Below, in pieces: positions 1 through 9,477 of a stretch of 64,000 nucleotides of DNA. Numbering within the stretch: the first letter of the stretch is position 1; the number at the start of each line of letters is the position of its first letter. Under the pieces are notes generated by a model. It worked only from the letters and a program-made list of their open reading frames with translations, was not told where the DNA came from and did not search any database. Position numbers and translations under genes: made by a program. The DNA is from Acestrorhynchus altus (lineage: Eukaryota > Chordata > Actinopteri > Characiformes > Acestrorhynchidae), in contig CM067511.1 in NCBI GenBank assembly GCA_034509495.1, forward strand, positions 26,075,700 to 26,139,699, given 5' to 3'.

Positions 1-122
1 GGCCTCTCTGGCTTTATCTCCAAACTGCTCCACCTTCATTGTCCCTCTGATCTGCTCATTTCTAATCCTGTCCATCCTCATCACTCCCAAAGAAAATCTC
101 AGCGTCTTCATCTCCGGCTTTT
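1..122 (-). mobile_element. Non-LTR retrotransposon fragment (3' end of reverse-transcriptase ORF)
   Basis: Read on the minus strand, this edge segment gives an open frame with the pattern TLRFSLGVMRMDRIRNEQIR followed by GT, then a Lys/Arg-rich stretch. That pattern is familiar from the C-terminal part of LINE-encoded reverse-transcriptase polyproteins scattered through fish genomes. Only about 40 codons are inside the window and the rest lies to the left. The clade cannot be assigned from this much sequence. It is almost certainly a dead 5'-truncated copy. Confidence 0.55.
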
Positions 123-273
123 AGACAGCAAAGTGTCATGTTTTCATTGCTGTTAACTCTCATGACAGACAATATATTATTAGATATCATAATTGTTCAA
201 CTCACACTGAAATTTATAGTCATAACATTATTTACCATAATATAATACTTAACATAATGTTGTTATATTACTA

Positions 274-1411
274 CACATACATCCAGAAAGGTTTCACAGT
301 GCTTCACTTTTTGCACACTTTGTTATGTTAAAGCCTTATTCCAAAATGGATTGAATTCATTTTTTCCCTCAATTTTTGTACACACAATACCCTACGAAGA
401 CAAAGTGGGAAACGTTTATTTGAATTCTTTGCAAATTTATAAAAAATTAAACACAAAAATATAACATGTACTTAAATATTCACAGCCTTTACTCAATACT
501 TTTTGGAAGCAACTTCAGCAGCAATTACAGCTTTTTTGAGTATGATGCTACAAGCTTGGCACTTGTTTTAGGGAAGTTTCTCCCATTCTTCTTTGCAGAA
601 CCTCTCGTGTCCCTTCAGATTGTATGGGGAGCGTCGATGCACAGCCATCTTTAGATATCTCCAGAGATATTCAATCAGGTTCAAGTCTGGGCTCTGGCTG
701 GGCCACTCAAGGACATTCACAAAGTTGTCCCAAAGCCACTTCTTCATTATCTTGGCTGTGTACCTTTTTCCCAGTTTGAGGCCCAGAGCAAGAAATGCTG
801 CAGAAATGGTTGTCCTTCTGGAAGGTTCCCCTCTCTCCACAGAGCAATGTTGGAGTTTGTCAGAGTGACCATTGGATTCTTGGTCACCTCCCTGACTAAG
901 GCCCTCTCACCACACTCACTCAGTTTGGCTGGGCAGCCAGCTCTAGAAAGAGCCCTAATGGTTCCAAACTTCTTCCATTACTTTTGATGGAGGCCACTGT
1001 ACTCATTGGGACCTTCAATGCAGCAGAAATTTTTCTGTACCCTTCCTAAGATCTGTGTCTCAATATAATCCCGTCTCAGAGGTCTGCAGGCAATCCCTTA
1101 GACGTAATGGTTTGGTTTGTGCTCTGACGTGTCTACCATGGGACCTTAGATAAATCAACAGAATGAGATGTAGAAACATATAAAGAATGATCAGTGGAAA
1201 CAATATGCAAGCTCAAAGCTCAATTTTGAATATCATGGCAAAGGCTGTAAATACTTATGTACATGTTATGGTTTTGTGTTTTATTGTTAATACATTTGCA
1301 AAAAATTCAAAAAACTTTTCTCATTCTGTCATCATGTCATCCGTGAAGTGTTGTGTGTAGAATTTTGAGGGAAAATCCATTTTGGAATAAGGCTGTAACA
1401 TAACAAAATGT
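274..1411 (-). mobile_element. Tc1/mariner DNA transposon relic, family 1 copy A (internally deleted)
   Basis: The left end (CATCCAGAAAGG, TTCACAGTGCTTCACTTTTT) follows a TA dinucleotide and matches the familiar fish Tc1-like terminal inverted repeat. The right side ends in the complementary motif (GGAATAAGGCTGTAACATAAC) but has lost its outermost bases. Transposase coding sequence lies on the minus strand. About 470 bp are missing near position 760-800, where the C-terminal catalytic part joins directly to the N-terminal half. The same family recurs at 9,478-10,205 and 47,720-49,118. Not capable of autonomous transposition. Confidence 0.85.
568..840 (-). pseudogene. Tc1 transposase C-terminal fragment (copy A)
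   Basis: A minus-strand open stretch of 90 codons. It contains the hallmark WPSQSPDLNLIEYLWR, which carries the third catalytic acidic residue of the DD34E triad, followed by HRRSPYNLKG and ending EEWEKLP. The N-terminal 20 residues (ERGEPSRRTTISAA) come from the DNA-binding half of the protein, so the fragment spans an in-frame deletion junction that removed the first two catalytic aspartates. Start and stop are fortuitous. A pseudogene inside Tc1 copy A. Confidence 0.8.
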
Positions 1412-2290
1412 ATATTAATGTACAGTATATGTACATTACAAAATGTGTATATGTACATATATAAAATGTACAGTAATATAGTAATTTATTCTTTAGTTCT
1501 TTAAAAAGCAGTCAGTAATTCACTCAAGACTTTGCACTGGATGTTTGCCAATCCTTGCCAATCAATGCATCATTTCTTAAGTATTCAGCACTTAAGACAC
1601 CCCTGGAATGTAAGTTCTCTCAAATCGCCTCATCGTTTCTGTCATCAAGACACCAAATGTAATTCAGTGGAATCCCGGGCACTCCAAGCAGCCTTATTAA
1701 CATAAATCTCGGAATGTAGATGAGTTCATAAGAGCATTTCCAGTATGTGCCCATCCCCTGGTCCTCTGGGCATGAGCAACAGGAACTCTTTTGGGGGAGG
1801 GGCGCCAATCTTGGCATGGCGTTGAGGACAGCTGGTGACAGACTGTTTGTTCTTCTTTGGGATGGTAGCCCGGCACAGTCAGGGAGAGGTCACCTTCTCT
1901 TTAGCCAGCGATCTTCAAGAGCCTATGAATCCTTTGTGTACCTACAGCAGTAGATCTTTAGCCACTTAAGGTTTATTTTTTAAATGTACTCCATATGGAA
2001 TCATCACATTTACTTCAGCATCATTTACAGTAGATTGTGTAAATCACATTACATGAGCAACACTGTTAAAAATTGCAATTCTGATTAGTTTAATCAGCAA
2101 AACAAAGAAAAGCAGAATATTAACATTTCAGAATGTTTGAGAATGTTTAATATTGTGTGTTTCATGTTCCTTTCATCACAGTATGACATGGATTCAATAA
2201 TTCAGTGCAATTTCTTTTTATTAGCAGTTTAAAGATCCCTCATTTGTTGTAAATGTTAATGTAAATGTAAATGCCTCTGATTAACACGTA
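1412..2290. other. No gene seen; AT-rich spacer with a GC-richer island
   Basis: Mostly AT-rich spacer. A GC-richer island at about 1,620-1,955 has short open frames on both strands, but none resembles a protein family I recognise and none has convincing splice sites. Confidence 0.4.
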
Positions 2291-2293
2291 CTA

Positions 2294-2460
2294 CTGCATC
2301 TCACAAAATTGGAATATTGTGAAAAGGTTTATTTGTGTCCAAGATTTCATACAAGAAGGAAGAGTCAGAGTCATTTTTCTTACATGTAAAGTGACATTTC
2401 ATACCTTTTTTGTTTTGCTGTTAATCTGTATGGCTTATAGCTGATGAAATCAGCTCTTTT
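2294..2460 (+). mobile_element. Dispersed DNA-transposon-like repeat fragment (GCATCTCACAAAATT type)
   Basis: The segment opens with GCATCTCACAAAATTGGAAT and continues ATTGTGAAAAGG, with a downstream TATGGCTTATAGCTGATGAA. I recognise this layout from a common teleost non-autonomous repeat. Terminal repeats cannot be paired confidently, so family and exact ends are uncertain. Confidence 0.4.
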
Positions 2461-2595
2461 AAGCTAAATTAAAAGAACATTTAATTTCAAGTTTGACTAT
2501 ATAAATAATCAGACAGCATCAAAATGAAAACAAAAGAATGATTGAAATATATCACGTTAAATATAAAAAATAACATATCATAGAATATAACTAGA

Positions 2596-2985
2596 TACAG
2601 TGCCTTGTGAAAGTTGGTGAGGTAAAATGAAGGTAAAGAAATTGAAATAAAAAATGTGAGCATGTATTCACCCCGTCTGCTAGGAAACACTTAAATATTA
2701 CTGGTGCAATTACCTTCAAAAGTCACATGCTTAGTGAATTAAAGTCCACCTGTGTGCAATCTAAGTGTCACATGATCTGTTAGTATATACACAGCTTTTC
2801 TGAAAGGCCCCAGAGGCTGCAACACCATTAAGCAAGAGCCATCTCTAACCCAACAACACAAAGACCTAGGAGAACTATCCAAATTTCTGATGATCCCCAG
2901 AGCAGCATCAAATCCATTATCATGAAATGGAAAGAATATGGTTCCACAACAAACCTGACGAGACTGACCTATATGAACAATTTCT
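2596..2985 (+). mobile_element. Tc1/mariner relic, second family, 5' fragment
   Basis: Starts with the terminal motif ACAGTGCCTTGTGAAAG and carries the subterminal block typical of a widespread fish Tc1 family (CACCTGTGTGCAATCTAAGT, CTGAAAGGCCCCAGAG, GCAACACCATTAAGCAAG). The beginning of the transposase DNA-binding region is on the plus strand (TCCATTATCATGAAATGGAA, AGAATATGG). Homology stops near 2,985 and everything downstream of the first helix-turn-helix is missing. This is a different family from the 274-1,411 copy. Confidence 0.75.
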
Positions 2986-2989
2986 AAAG

Positions 2990-3685
2990 GCCTTTTAAAA
3001 CAAGCTTCAGCATCATAACAGCTGCTGTTGTCAGTTATGAATATTCATTTATTTTACCTCTAATGCTTGGTTAAACAAGGCTTTAGAAATATTTATGTAT
3101 GTTTGAATTAGCTTTCAAATTTCTATAGGTTTTTGCACCATTCGCCTTATGAACAGCAGTAAAGTGATGCATAATATGCCATATTGGAGATATTTTTCAT
3201 AAGACCATACTGTAGATATTTTCTGACATAAATATTGTGGACATGTTCTATGAAAAATTCTCCTTTGATAAATGAAGCTGATGACAGTAATTACCTTAAA
3301 ATTGTATTAATTAAATGAAAAAAATTCAGCTCAGTGCCTTCCCTTGTGAAAGCGATCAGGACTTGAACCAGTTCCAAGTGCGCAGTTGTACCAGCTTGCA
3401 ACAACAAAGGTGTAATTTGAGGGCAGATAAAGGCCATCCCCGTATATCCCAGATAATGACAGTGATGACGCTGGAGTAGGCCTACTGTATATAATGCTCA
3501 AAACAAAACAGTTTGAAAGGGCTGTATTGTAGTCTGCCTATGGCACGTATGGACCAAATGAATGCATTTAGATAAAAAGCCCCACTTTATTGTCTTGCCA
3601 GTGCAATCTATTCTAAAGTCTTCTGGAGAACTGAGTCATGTGCAAATTTAATGAATACATTGCAGCTGGCCATGGGCCTCAGTTC
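2990..3685. other. Spacer upstream of the crystallin gene
   Basis: AT-rich sequence with no supported gene or recognisable repeat. It becomes less AT-rich near 3,350-3,500. Distal regulatory elements for the crystallin gene could lie here, but I see no specific motif beyond those listed separately. Confidence 0.35.
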
Positions 3686-3689
3686 ATGT

Positions 3690-3702
3690 TGCTCAGTCAG
3701 GG
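3690..3702 (+). promoter_or_regulatory. Candidate Maf recognition element of the crystallin promoter
   Basis: TGCTCAGTCAGGG matches the T-MARE consensus TGCTGAGTCAGCA at 10 of 13 positions, with the central AGTCA core intact. It lies 46 bp upstream of the TATA box. Large Maf proteins are established activators of lens crystallin promoters through proximal sites of this type. Binding here is inferred from sequence and position only. Confidence 0.5.
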
Positions 3703-3747
3703 ATTTTTTTACAATAGGTGGCACATATGCATTGGGTTTTGGCCAGG

Positions 3748-3754
3748 TATAAAA
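3748..3754 (+). promoter_or_regulatory. TATA box of the gamma-crystallin gene
   Basis: TATAAAA, 80 bp upstream of the first ATG. A start of transcription about 30 bp downstream, near 3,778-3,785, would give a 5' UTR of roughly 45 bases. A strong TATA box and a very short leader are usual for gamma-crystallin genes. Confidence 0.8.
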
Positions 3755-3827
3755 GTAAGCGGTAATCTCAACAGACTGTGAGTTTGCCAGCTGGAAGCCA
3801 TTCTGACCTACCAAAAACCCAACTATC

Positions 3828-3839
3828 ATGATGGGCAAG
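3828..3839 (+). CDS. crygm: crygm exon 1 (coding part)
   Basis: Codes M-M-G-K and ends at donor AAG|GTAAGC. Two adjacent in-frame ATGs are present. The second (3,831) has A at -3 and G at +4 and gives the family-standard MGK start. The first also has A at -3 and would add one methionine. Confidence 0.9.
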
Positions 3840-6800
3840 GTAAGCACCACAAAGGAAACCATTTGAAACAGTACTATTAATTCAATGTGAGCATTAACTT
3901 AATGACCTTTTGTTCATATTTATTTTTCTGCCCTGTGTAGATCATCTTCTACGAGGACAGGAACTTCCAAGGACGTTCCTATGAGTGCAGCAGTGACTGC
4001 TCTGATATGTCCTCCTACCTGAGCCACTGCCACTCCTGCAGAGTGGAGAGTGGGTGCTTCATGGTCTATGATCGCCCCAACTACACGGGCAACCAGTACT
4101 TCATCAGGAGGGGCGAGTACAACGACTACATGCGTAACTGGGGAATGAGCGATTCCATCAGATCTTGCCGCATGATCCCCTTGGTATGATAAATGTGCTC
4201 TGCCACGTAGTACAAAACACTGCTTCCCAATCCTGGTGCTGCAAATATTAGTGTTTTCCACATTCTGTTGCTCTCAGTAAGCAAATTCTTCAGATCAGAT
4301 GTGTTTAATCAGCCAAAACATAGCTGTTGTGTTATGTTTGCTTCCTTATCAAATAACGCTATAGTATTGGACGTTTATAGCTATCTATTTGCATAGTACA
4401 AACATTCAGGTGTCATTATTTTTTGCTGTGCTGTGTATGTTTGTTCATTTTGATCTCAGTTTGTCATACAATGTTGGGAAACCACATAAGTAATCTGTTT
4501 GAGAATATTTAACAATTTAACAGACAAGCAGTTATGCTCAGCGATATGCTGAAAACATCTTCCTCAAACTGGTCAAGCTGGACAAACTGGTTGACCAGCT
4601 TAGATCTTGACCATCATAGGGAATGTTTTTGTTTGATTTTGATGGTTTAGTTACTGCTAGCATGATCAACCTGACCAACCAGTATGATCACGCTTGACCA
4701 AGCTGGTTGACCAGCGTGACCAAGTATGACCAAAAATCAAAGCAACATACACTATGCTGATCATTACTATGCTGAGCTGGTTAACCAGTAATTATTTTTT
4801 CAACCACCTTGACCACCCATGACAAGCATAGGCCAACTGAAACCAGGTACCAGCAAAAGCTCAAGGGAGCAAAGTCACCAAACACAGTTGGATACAAAAA
4901 TATTTGGATAGACACAATATTTGAAATCTTGCCTCTGTTCATCAACTCGGTATATTTGAAATGAAGTCACAAAGAAGTTTTATTCAAAAAATGATCCATT
5001 AACCTTTATGAATTACAGCTATTTCTTAACCTTGATTCTATTTTCACAGATTCAACAGTAATTGGCCAGTTGATTGATAAGTAGATCTATAGCCAAATAT
5101 TCCCTTGTAAATGCAAATTAAAGGCCAAGGGATTCCAGGGGATGAAATTGCATTTTGTAGCTGTTTATTGCGACTCTTAATACGTCGGATTTTACATAGT
5201 GCCTCCATATTCACAGGTCAAAAGCAATTAGATAAACTAACATAATTATGCACAGAACAATTATTTTTAATTCTTGGATGCAAATCTTTTGCAGTCAAAG
5301 ACTGCATAAGGTTTGGAAACCACAGATATTACAAAAACCGAGTTTCCTCTCTTATGCTTTGCCAGGCCTTTACTGCAGCAGTCTTCAGTTGCTTGTTTGT
5401 GGGTCAGTTTTGCCTTCAGTAAGTGAAAACATTGCATAATTGAATTGAGGCCTGGTGGCTAACTCTGCCATTTAAGAACAATCCGTTTATTTGCCTTAAG
5501 AAAGGTTTTCATTGCTTTTGCAGTATGTTTTGGTACATAATCCTTCTGGAAAGTGCCATTCTGTCATTCTGCAGCATTTGCCTGCAAACGAGCAAATAGT
5601 AAAACTCTCTGCATTTTAAAATGAATCTATTTCTATCAGCAGTGACATCATCAATTAACACCAGTGACGCCGTTCTGTTGGCAGCCATACATGCCCATGC
5701 CATAACAGTGCCTTCACCATGTTTGACAGGTGATGTGGCCTCAGACCATAACCCCTTTCATTCATTCTACATCATCTAGTTAATCTTGTCCCCTTCTCCC
5801 ATTCACACACATACAGATATTTTTGAATGCAGAGGTTTTTGTAAACATTTTGGTTTTCCGTCCACACGGAAGTGTGGATGAGAAAAGGAAAACTGCTAAT
5901 GTCACAATGCATGCATGTTTCTGGCTGAATCTCAAATACCTCTTTATTCCCTATATAGTGAACTACATAAGGCATAAAACTACAATTTCTACATGCAGAC
6001 AACACTAAATTCTGACTTATGAATAAATGTAAATACTGTTCTATTACAAATTTGCATAGCACACTATACGATGGCCTCCTTTACTTGCATTCCTATTTGG
6101 GCTGCATATTAAGAGTTGTTAGGAACAGCTACCAGACAAATTCAGGGCTAGTGTTTCTTTTATTTCTCATGAAATAATGAGACAACAGAAAACATGAAAT
6201 TGCTTATCAGTCAATTGTCCAATTAATTTAAAGTCTTTGAAATTGGTGGTACTATGTATAAATGTCTGTACTTCCTACACTTCTAATGATATATTATGGT
6301 TAAACCCCTTGAATGAAACATATTGAAGTGATGAACAGAGGCACAATGACAGAAATCATGTCACTGTTCAAATGATTATGTACTTGTGTGTGTTTTAGAT
6401 GAATAGATAGAACTTTATTGATCCCTTGGGGAGGCTACCCTCAGGGGAATTAAGGATTATCTGGTTGTCTGGTTGTCTAAATCAGATTTTTGCACCTTAA
6501 ACACCAAACGTGCAACCCTGGAGGAACCCACAGGTGTCATACTCACTGGCACAAAAAAACAAATCAATTTGTCACTTTTCTTCTTCATGTCTTTTTCTAA
6601 AACAGTATACAGGATCCTACAGAATCAGGATTTATGAACGAGAGAACTTTATGGGTCAGATGATGGAGATGACTGAAGACTGTGACTCCATCATGGACCG
6701 TTACAACTGGCCCAATGGCTGCATGTCCTGCCACGTGATGGACGGCCATTGGCTCATGTATGAGGAACCCCATTTCAGAGGCAGGATGTGGTACTTCAGG

Positions 6801-6887
6801 CCTGGAGAGTACAGGAGCTTCAGGGAGATGGGAATGCCCGGCATGAGGTTCATGAGCATGAGGCGTATTCTGGACTCCTGGCATTAA
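3828..6887 (+). CDS. crygm: Gamma-M crystallin, complete three-exon gene
   Basis: Encodes a monomeric structural protein of the fish eye lens that gives transparency and refractive power at very high concentration. The coding sequence joins 3828-3839, 3941-4183 and 6606-6887. All introns are phase 0 with GT/AG ends (GTAAGC, GTATGA; CCTGTGTAG, CTAAAACAG). The product is 177 residues from MGK, or 178 from the upstream ATG. The exon plan is the classic gamma one: a tiny first exon, then one exon per two-Greek-key domain. Motifs begin at IIFYEDRNFQG, CFMVYDRPNYTG, RIRIYERENFMG and HWLMYEEPHFRG. By my count about 20 methionines are present, which fits the Met-rich gamma-M class of aquatic vertebrates, yet there are also five tryptophans. 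Which crygm paralogue this is cannot be settled without a tree. No disabling mutation is visible. Confidence 0.95.
3941..4183 (+). CDS. crygm: crygm exon 2 (N-terminal Greek-key domain)
   Basis: 243 nt, the standard gamma-crystallin exon-2 length, coding 81 residues from IIFYEDRNFQG to CRMIPL. It contains Greek-key motifs 1 and 2 and the cysteine-rich SYECSSDCSDMSSYLSHCHS segment seen in fish gamma-M proteins. The acceptor is CCTGTGTAG and the donor is TTG|GTATGA. A read-through stop follows immediately in the intron, so splicing is required. Confidence 0.95.
4536..4870. mobile_element. Foldback repeat with GACCAGC/GCTGGTC units, copy 1
   Basis: Alternating CTGGTCAAGCTGG and GGTTGACCAGC units make an imperfect inverted structure, starting near GCTGAAAAC and ending near AACCAGGTACCAGC. 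This is a familiar MITE-like repeat of otophysan fishes with no coding capacity. A second copy surrounds the Tc1 insertion at 9,222-10,292. The superfamily is not known to me. Confidence 0.6.
5509..5703 (-). pseudogene. Tc1 transposase internal fragment
   Basis: A minus-strand frame reading MAWACMAANRTASLVLIDDV then TADRNRF and further. This matches the catalytic-core region of Tc1-like transposases (G-M-AC-MAANGTGSLVFIDDVTAD pattern), which includes one catalytic aspartate. Flanking parts are out of frame or deleted. It lies within the third-family Tc1 relic in crystallin intron 2 and is non-functional. Confidence 0.7.
5918..6112. mobile_element. MITE-like element nested in the Tc1 relic
   Basis: The left end GGCTGAATCTCAAATACC is roughly complementary to the right end TGCATTCCTATTTGGGCTGCAT. 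Internal blocks TCCCTATATAGTGAACTACA and AGACAACACTAAATTCTG are familiar from a short teleost foldback element. It has no coding capacity. It sits where the surrounding Tc1 homology is interrupted. Confidence 0.5.
6398..6462 (-). mobile_element. Retroposon 3'-end fragment (TTTATTGATCCC type)
   Basis: GATAGATAGAACTTTATTGA TCCC then GGGGAATT is the reverse complement of the common retroposon tail that reads GGGATCAATAAAGT followed by (TCTA)n. The other-orientation copy with a long TCTA tract is at about 30,612-30,706. Only the terminal few dozen bases are present. Confidence 0.5.
6606..6887 (+). CDS. crygm: crygm exon 3 (C-terminal Greek-key domain)
   Basis: Codes 93 residues from YTGSYRIRIYERENFMG to the stop TAA at 6,885. 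It contains Greek-key motifs 3 and 4, with the conserved CDSIMDRY, CMSCHVMDGHWLMYE and RPGEYRSFREMG segments and the terminal SMRRILDSWH. The acceptor CTAAAACAG leaves the phase-0 junction with exon 2 in frame. Confidence 0.95.
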   Translation, partial: YTGSYRIRIYERENFMGQMMEMTEDCDSIMDRYNWPNGCMSCHVMDGHWLMYEEPHFRGRMWYFRPGEYRSFREMGMPGMRFMSMRRILDSWH

Positions 6888-6916
6888 AAAAAATAACTCC
6901 CAGTTCACTAAGGTTG

Positions 6917-6922
6917 AATAAA
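6917..6922 (+). terminator. crygm: Poly(A) signal of crygm
   Basis: AATAAA 29 bp after the stop codon, giving a very short 3' UTR as is usual for gamma-crystallin mRNAs. T-rich sequence follows from about 6,942. Confidence 0.8.
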
Positions 6923-7189
6923 AACAGTCAAACATAACAATCGACTGTTTGTTTGCTTTTAAACAGTCAATTTCACAAGCAAAGTAGCAGAACAGCCTGT
7001 TGTGAAATTGTATTACCAACCTGTATTATCAAGCCAATCACACTGACTGAAGTATTTCAGCACTTTGAATGAAACACAGTACAAAGCTGCCAATCAGAAA
7101 TGAGCTGTCAAACACAGTAAACCAAAATAATTGTTTTTTATATTTTTTATTTGTTTATATTATCTTTTTGAGTCTTGGTTCCTCTGAAG

Positions 7190-7425
7190 GGCCAGCGGTG
7201 GCTTTGTGGTTATGGAATCAGACTTGTTGCCAGCTGAACTGGCAGGACAGGACTGAAGTGCCCTTTACCAGGGAACTTAACTCCCCCAGGTGCCATGTGC
7301 ACCATGGATTGGGCTGCCTACGTGTGCTCACTGTCTCCTGGTGTGTGTGTTCACTAGTGTGTGCTTCACTGCATGGATGGGTTAAATGCAGCAGACAAAT
7401 TCCTTTTTGTGCAAGCACAGGGCAT
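7190..7425 (+). mobile_element. SINE-like element
   Basis: GGTGGCTTTGTGGTTATGGA looks like a degenerate tRNA-type A-box region. The downstream body (TTAACTCCCCCAGGTGCCAT, GGTGTGTGTGTTCACTAGTG, GGATGGGTTAAATGCAGCAG) matches a widespread fish SINE body. A reverse-orientation fragment of the same body is at 39,238-39,365. Confidence 0.6.
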
Positions 7426-7499
7426 CTATGTTGAGGTTTTCTTCTTGTTGCTTTGAAAGAGAAGTTGTCCGGCAACTATTGCCTCTAGCTTACTCAGAA

Positions 7500-7565
7500 A
7501 AGACTCTGTAGAGGTGCTTTGTGAAAAGCCCTATACAATTATGTTTGAAGTCAATTGAATTGAAA
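7500..7565 (+). mobile_element. LINE/SINE 3'-tail fragment
   Basis: GTGCTTTGTGAAAAGCCCTA followed by TACAATTATG and an AATTGAATTG-rich end resembles the conserved 3' tail shared by some fish LINEs and their SINEs. It is short, so the assignment is tentative. Confidence 0.4.
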
Positions 7566-9220
7566 TAAATTTAATTGACAAAAAATATGTTCTAGAGTAA
7601 AATAAAGTAATTTAAAAGTAAAAGTAAAAGTAAAGTAAGTCAATTTTGTAAAGTGCAGAGGCAAGGAAGGGGATGTTGAGGGCCCTGCCTTGCCAAGTAA
7701 AGACAGAGCACGAAAGTTGGATGATAAGAGGAGCTGAGGAAGTGGTGGAATACGAATATACATCAGGAGAAGATGAGGGAGAGGAGCCGTTTTATAAAGC
7801 GCACAGGTGGGAACTGGAAGGGTTTGGGTGTGGTGCTTCTCTCAGAATATGGATATTTTATAACTCTGGTACTCATGTTAAGTAGCTGCTCCACAGACTT
7901 TCAAAACACCTGCGGACAGAAACATCTCGAGTTCAGTTGAATAAGTCATTAAGAAAGAAAAATAAACAGTGATTTATCTTAGAAGTTATCTGGTAACTCG
8001 TCTTAAATAGTTTAATTGTCTCATTTCTAGGATTAAATGAGACTATTAGTGTGAGTGGCATGGCTGAATTAAAGAGGCAATTTGAAATGGTGATGCCAAG
8101 TACCGTTGCAATAAACAACACCCTGGGTTTATAATTTAAAACAGGAAAAAACAAATGAAGTGGATGAATTTCACAATGGTTGCTATTATATTATTTCTAA
8201 TATTATTCCTCCAGATTTTGATTAAGATCTATTTAATAATTGATTTATGAATAATTGATTAATAAATGATTTAGGCATTATATGTTTAGAAATTTTGTAT
8301 TTTTATTCTATGATCACAGGCTCATCAAAATGTTTTACTGCTCCAAGTACCTGAATTTACTTTGCATTACCTTAAGCTCAAGGTGAATATTTATGTACAG
8401 TTCATTTTGTTGCTTGAGGCTTGATAATGATTTGATGCCACTGGGCAAAATTCTCCAAACCACTGGGTTTTTCCTGTCCGAGATGAATATTGACAATGCT
8501 TTCTTTCTTTTTTTCGACACTTCTCTTTTTTTCCTCGACATGTCTCCTCTGCATGTCTGGATTCTTCTCATTCAGGCCCATTCCTGTCTGGGATGTCTCT
8601 TTGGTGCTCTATAGGTGCACCTCTTCCCTTCCCCCACAATAGAGCAGCGGGACAGGCACACAGAGACGTTGTCATGAACAGCTCTCATGTGCCATGGACC
8701 CTTTCTCCTCTCTGCCACTCACTGCGGATGGTCCAGAGCAGCATCCCGCTGCCCAATTAGCCCCCCCTCCAGGCGTGACAAAAGACTGCTTAATGGACAC
8801 TCTCTTGGCCCTGCTCCAAATGAGATCGTACAAAGCGGAGCAAGGCTAAAGACAGGGGGCTTTGCAAAAAAGGGCCTCCTACGTTTTCATTGCCTCTTAC
8901 CTAGAATGAGGAAAATTAGTACAGGATGAATGGCACAAAGCAAGTGCAATTTCTGTATGTGTGGGAGGGACGTTCAAGTGGAAATTTGCTGAAAAATCAG
9001 TTTAACCATTAATCAAAATGTATCTGATCAGCAAAGATGTCTGGTTTCTGAAATGTACAATAATGTTTTGTAGTGTAATACAAACTATAAACATGGACAA
9101 AAGTAGATTATTTACCTAAAATAGCCACAGGCAGCAATTAACTTTGGCCTATATGTGGCCCACATTCAAGATGTATGTGCCAAAATTGGCCCACATTTGT
9201 CCCAAATGTGACTGATATGG
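7566..9220. other. Intergenic, no gene seen
   Basis: AT-rich intergenic DNA with a short GGCCCACAT-type repeat near 9,150-9,215. Short open frames here look random: no domain, no splice pattern, no family resemblance. Confidence 0.4.
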
Positions 9221-9477
9221 TTCTTTCTGCTCATGCTGATCATCCAGCTTGGTCATGCTGATTGACAAGCTTTGTCGTGTTGATAAACCAGCTTAGTCTT
9301 GCTTGTCGTGCTGGTCGAGCAACTTGCTAGTGCTGATAATAGTGATTGACCAGTTGGATCCAGCTGGTCATGCTGGCCAGACAGCTTGGTCAAGCTTTGT
9401 CATACTGGCTGACTAACTTGGTATTGTTGACCCTGCTTGTAGACCAGCTAAACCTTAAAACCCTAAACAAAAACATA

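Larger units (their letters stand above)
4893..6395 (-). mobile_element. Tc1/mariner relic, third family, inside crygm intron 2
   Basis: The left part has the TTGGATGCAAATCTTTTGCA and GCCAGGCCTTTACTGCAGCA blocks of a common fish Tc1 family. The right part has GGTACTATGTATAAATG and GTCACTGTTCAAATGATTAT, resembling the opposite end. Transposase coding is on the minus strand. The middle is broken at about 5,772, and other sequence including a MITE occupies roughly 5,772-6,130. Ends are approximate and the terminal repeats are eroded. Confidence 0.65.
4184..6605 (+). other. crygm: crygm intron 2, enlarged by mobile elements
   Basis: A 2,422-bp phase-0 intron. More than half is accounted for by three recognisable insertions (foldback repeat, Tc1 relic, nested MITE) plus a short retroposon tail near the acceptor. 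The first intron, by contrast, is only 101 bp. Confidence 0.85.

Noticed and set aside
1620..1955. Possible small cysteine-rich or neuropeptide-like exon in a GC-richer island
   Set aside because: Frames are open on both strands with no consistent splice sites, and I could not match any family.
3920..4261. 113-codon minus-strand frame over crystallin exon 2
   Set aside because: Shadow of the real exon on the opposite strand, produced by its codon bias.
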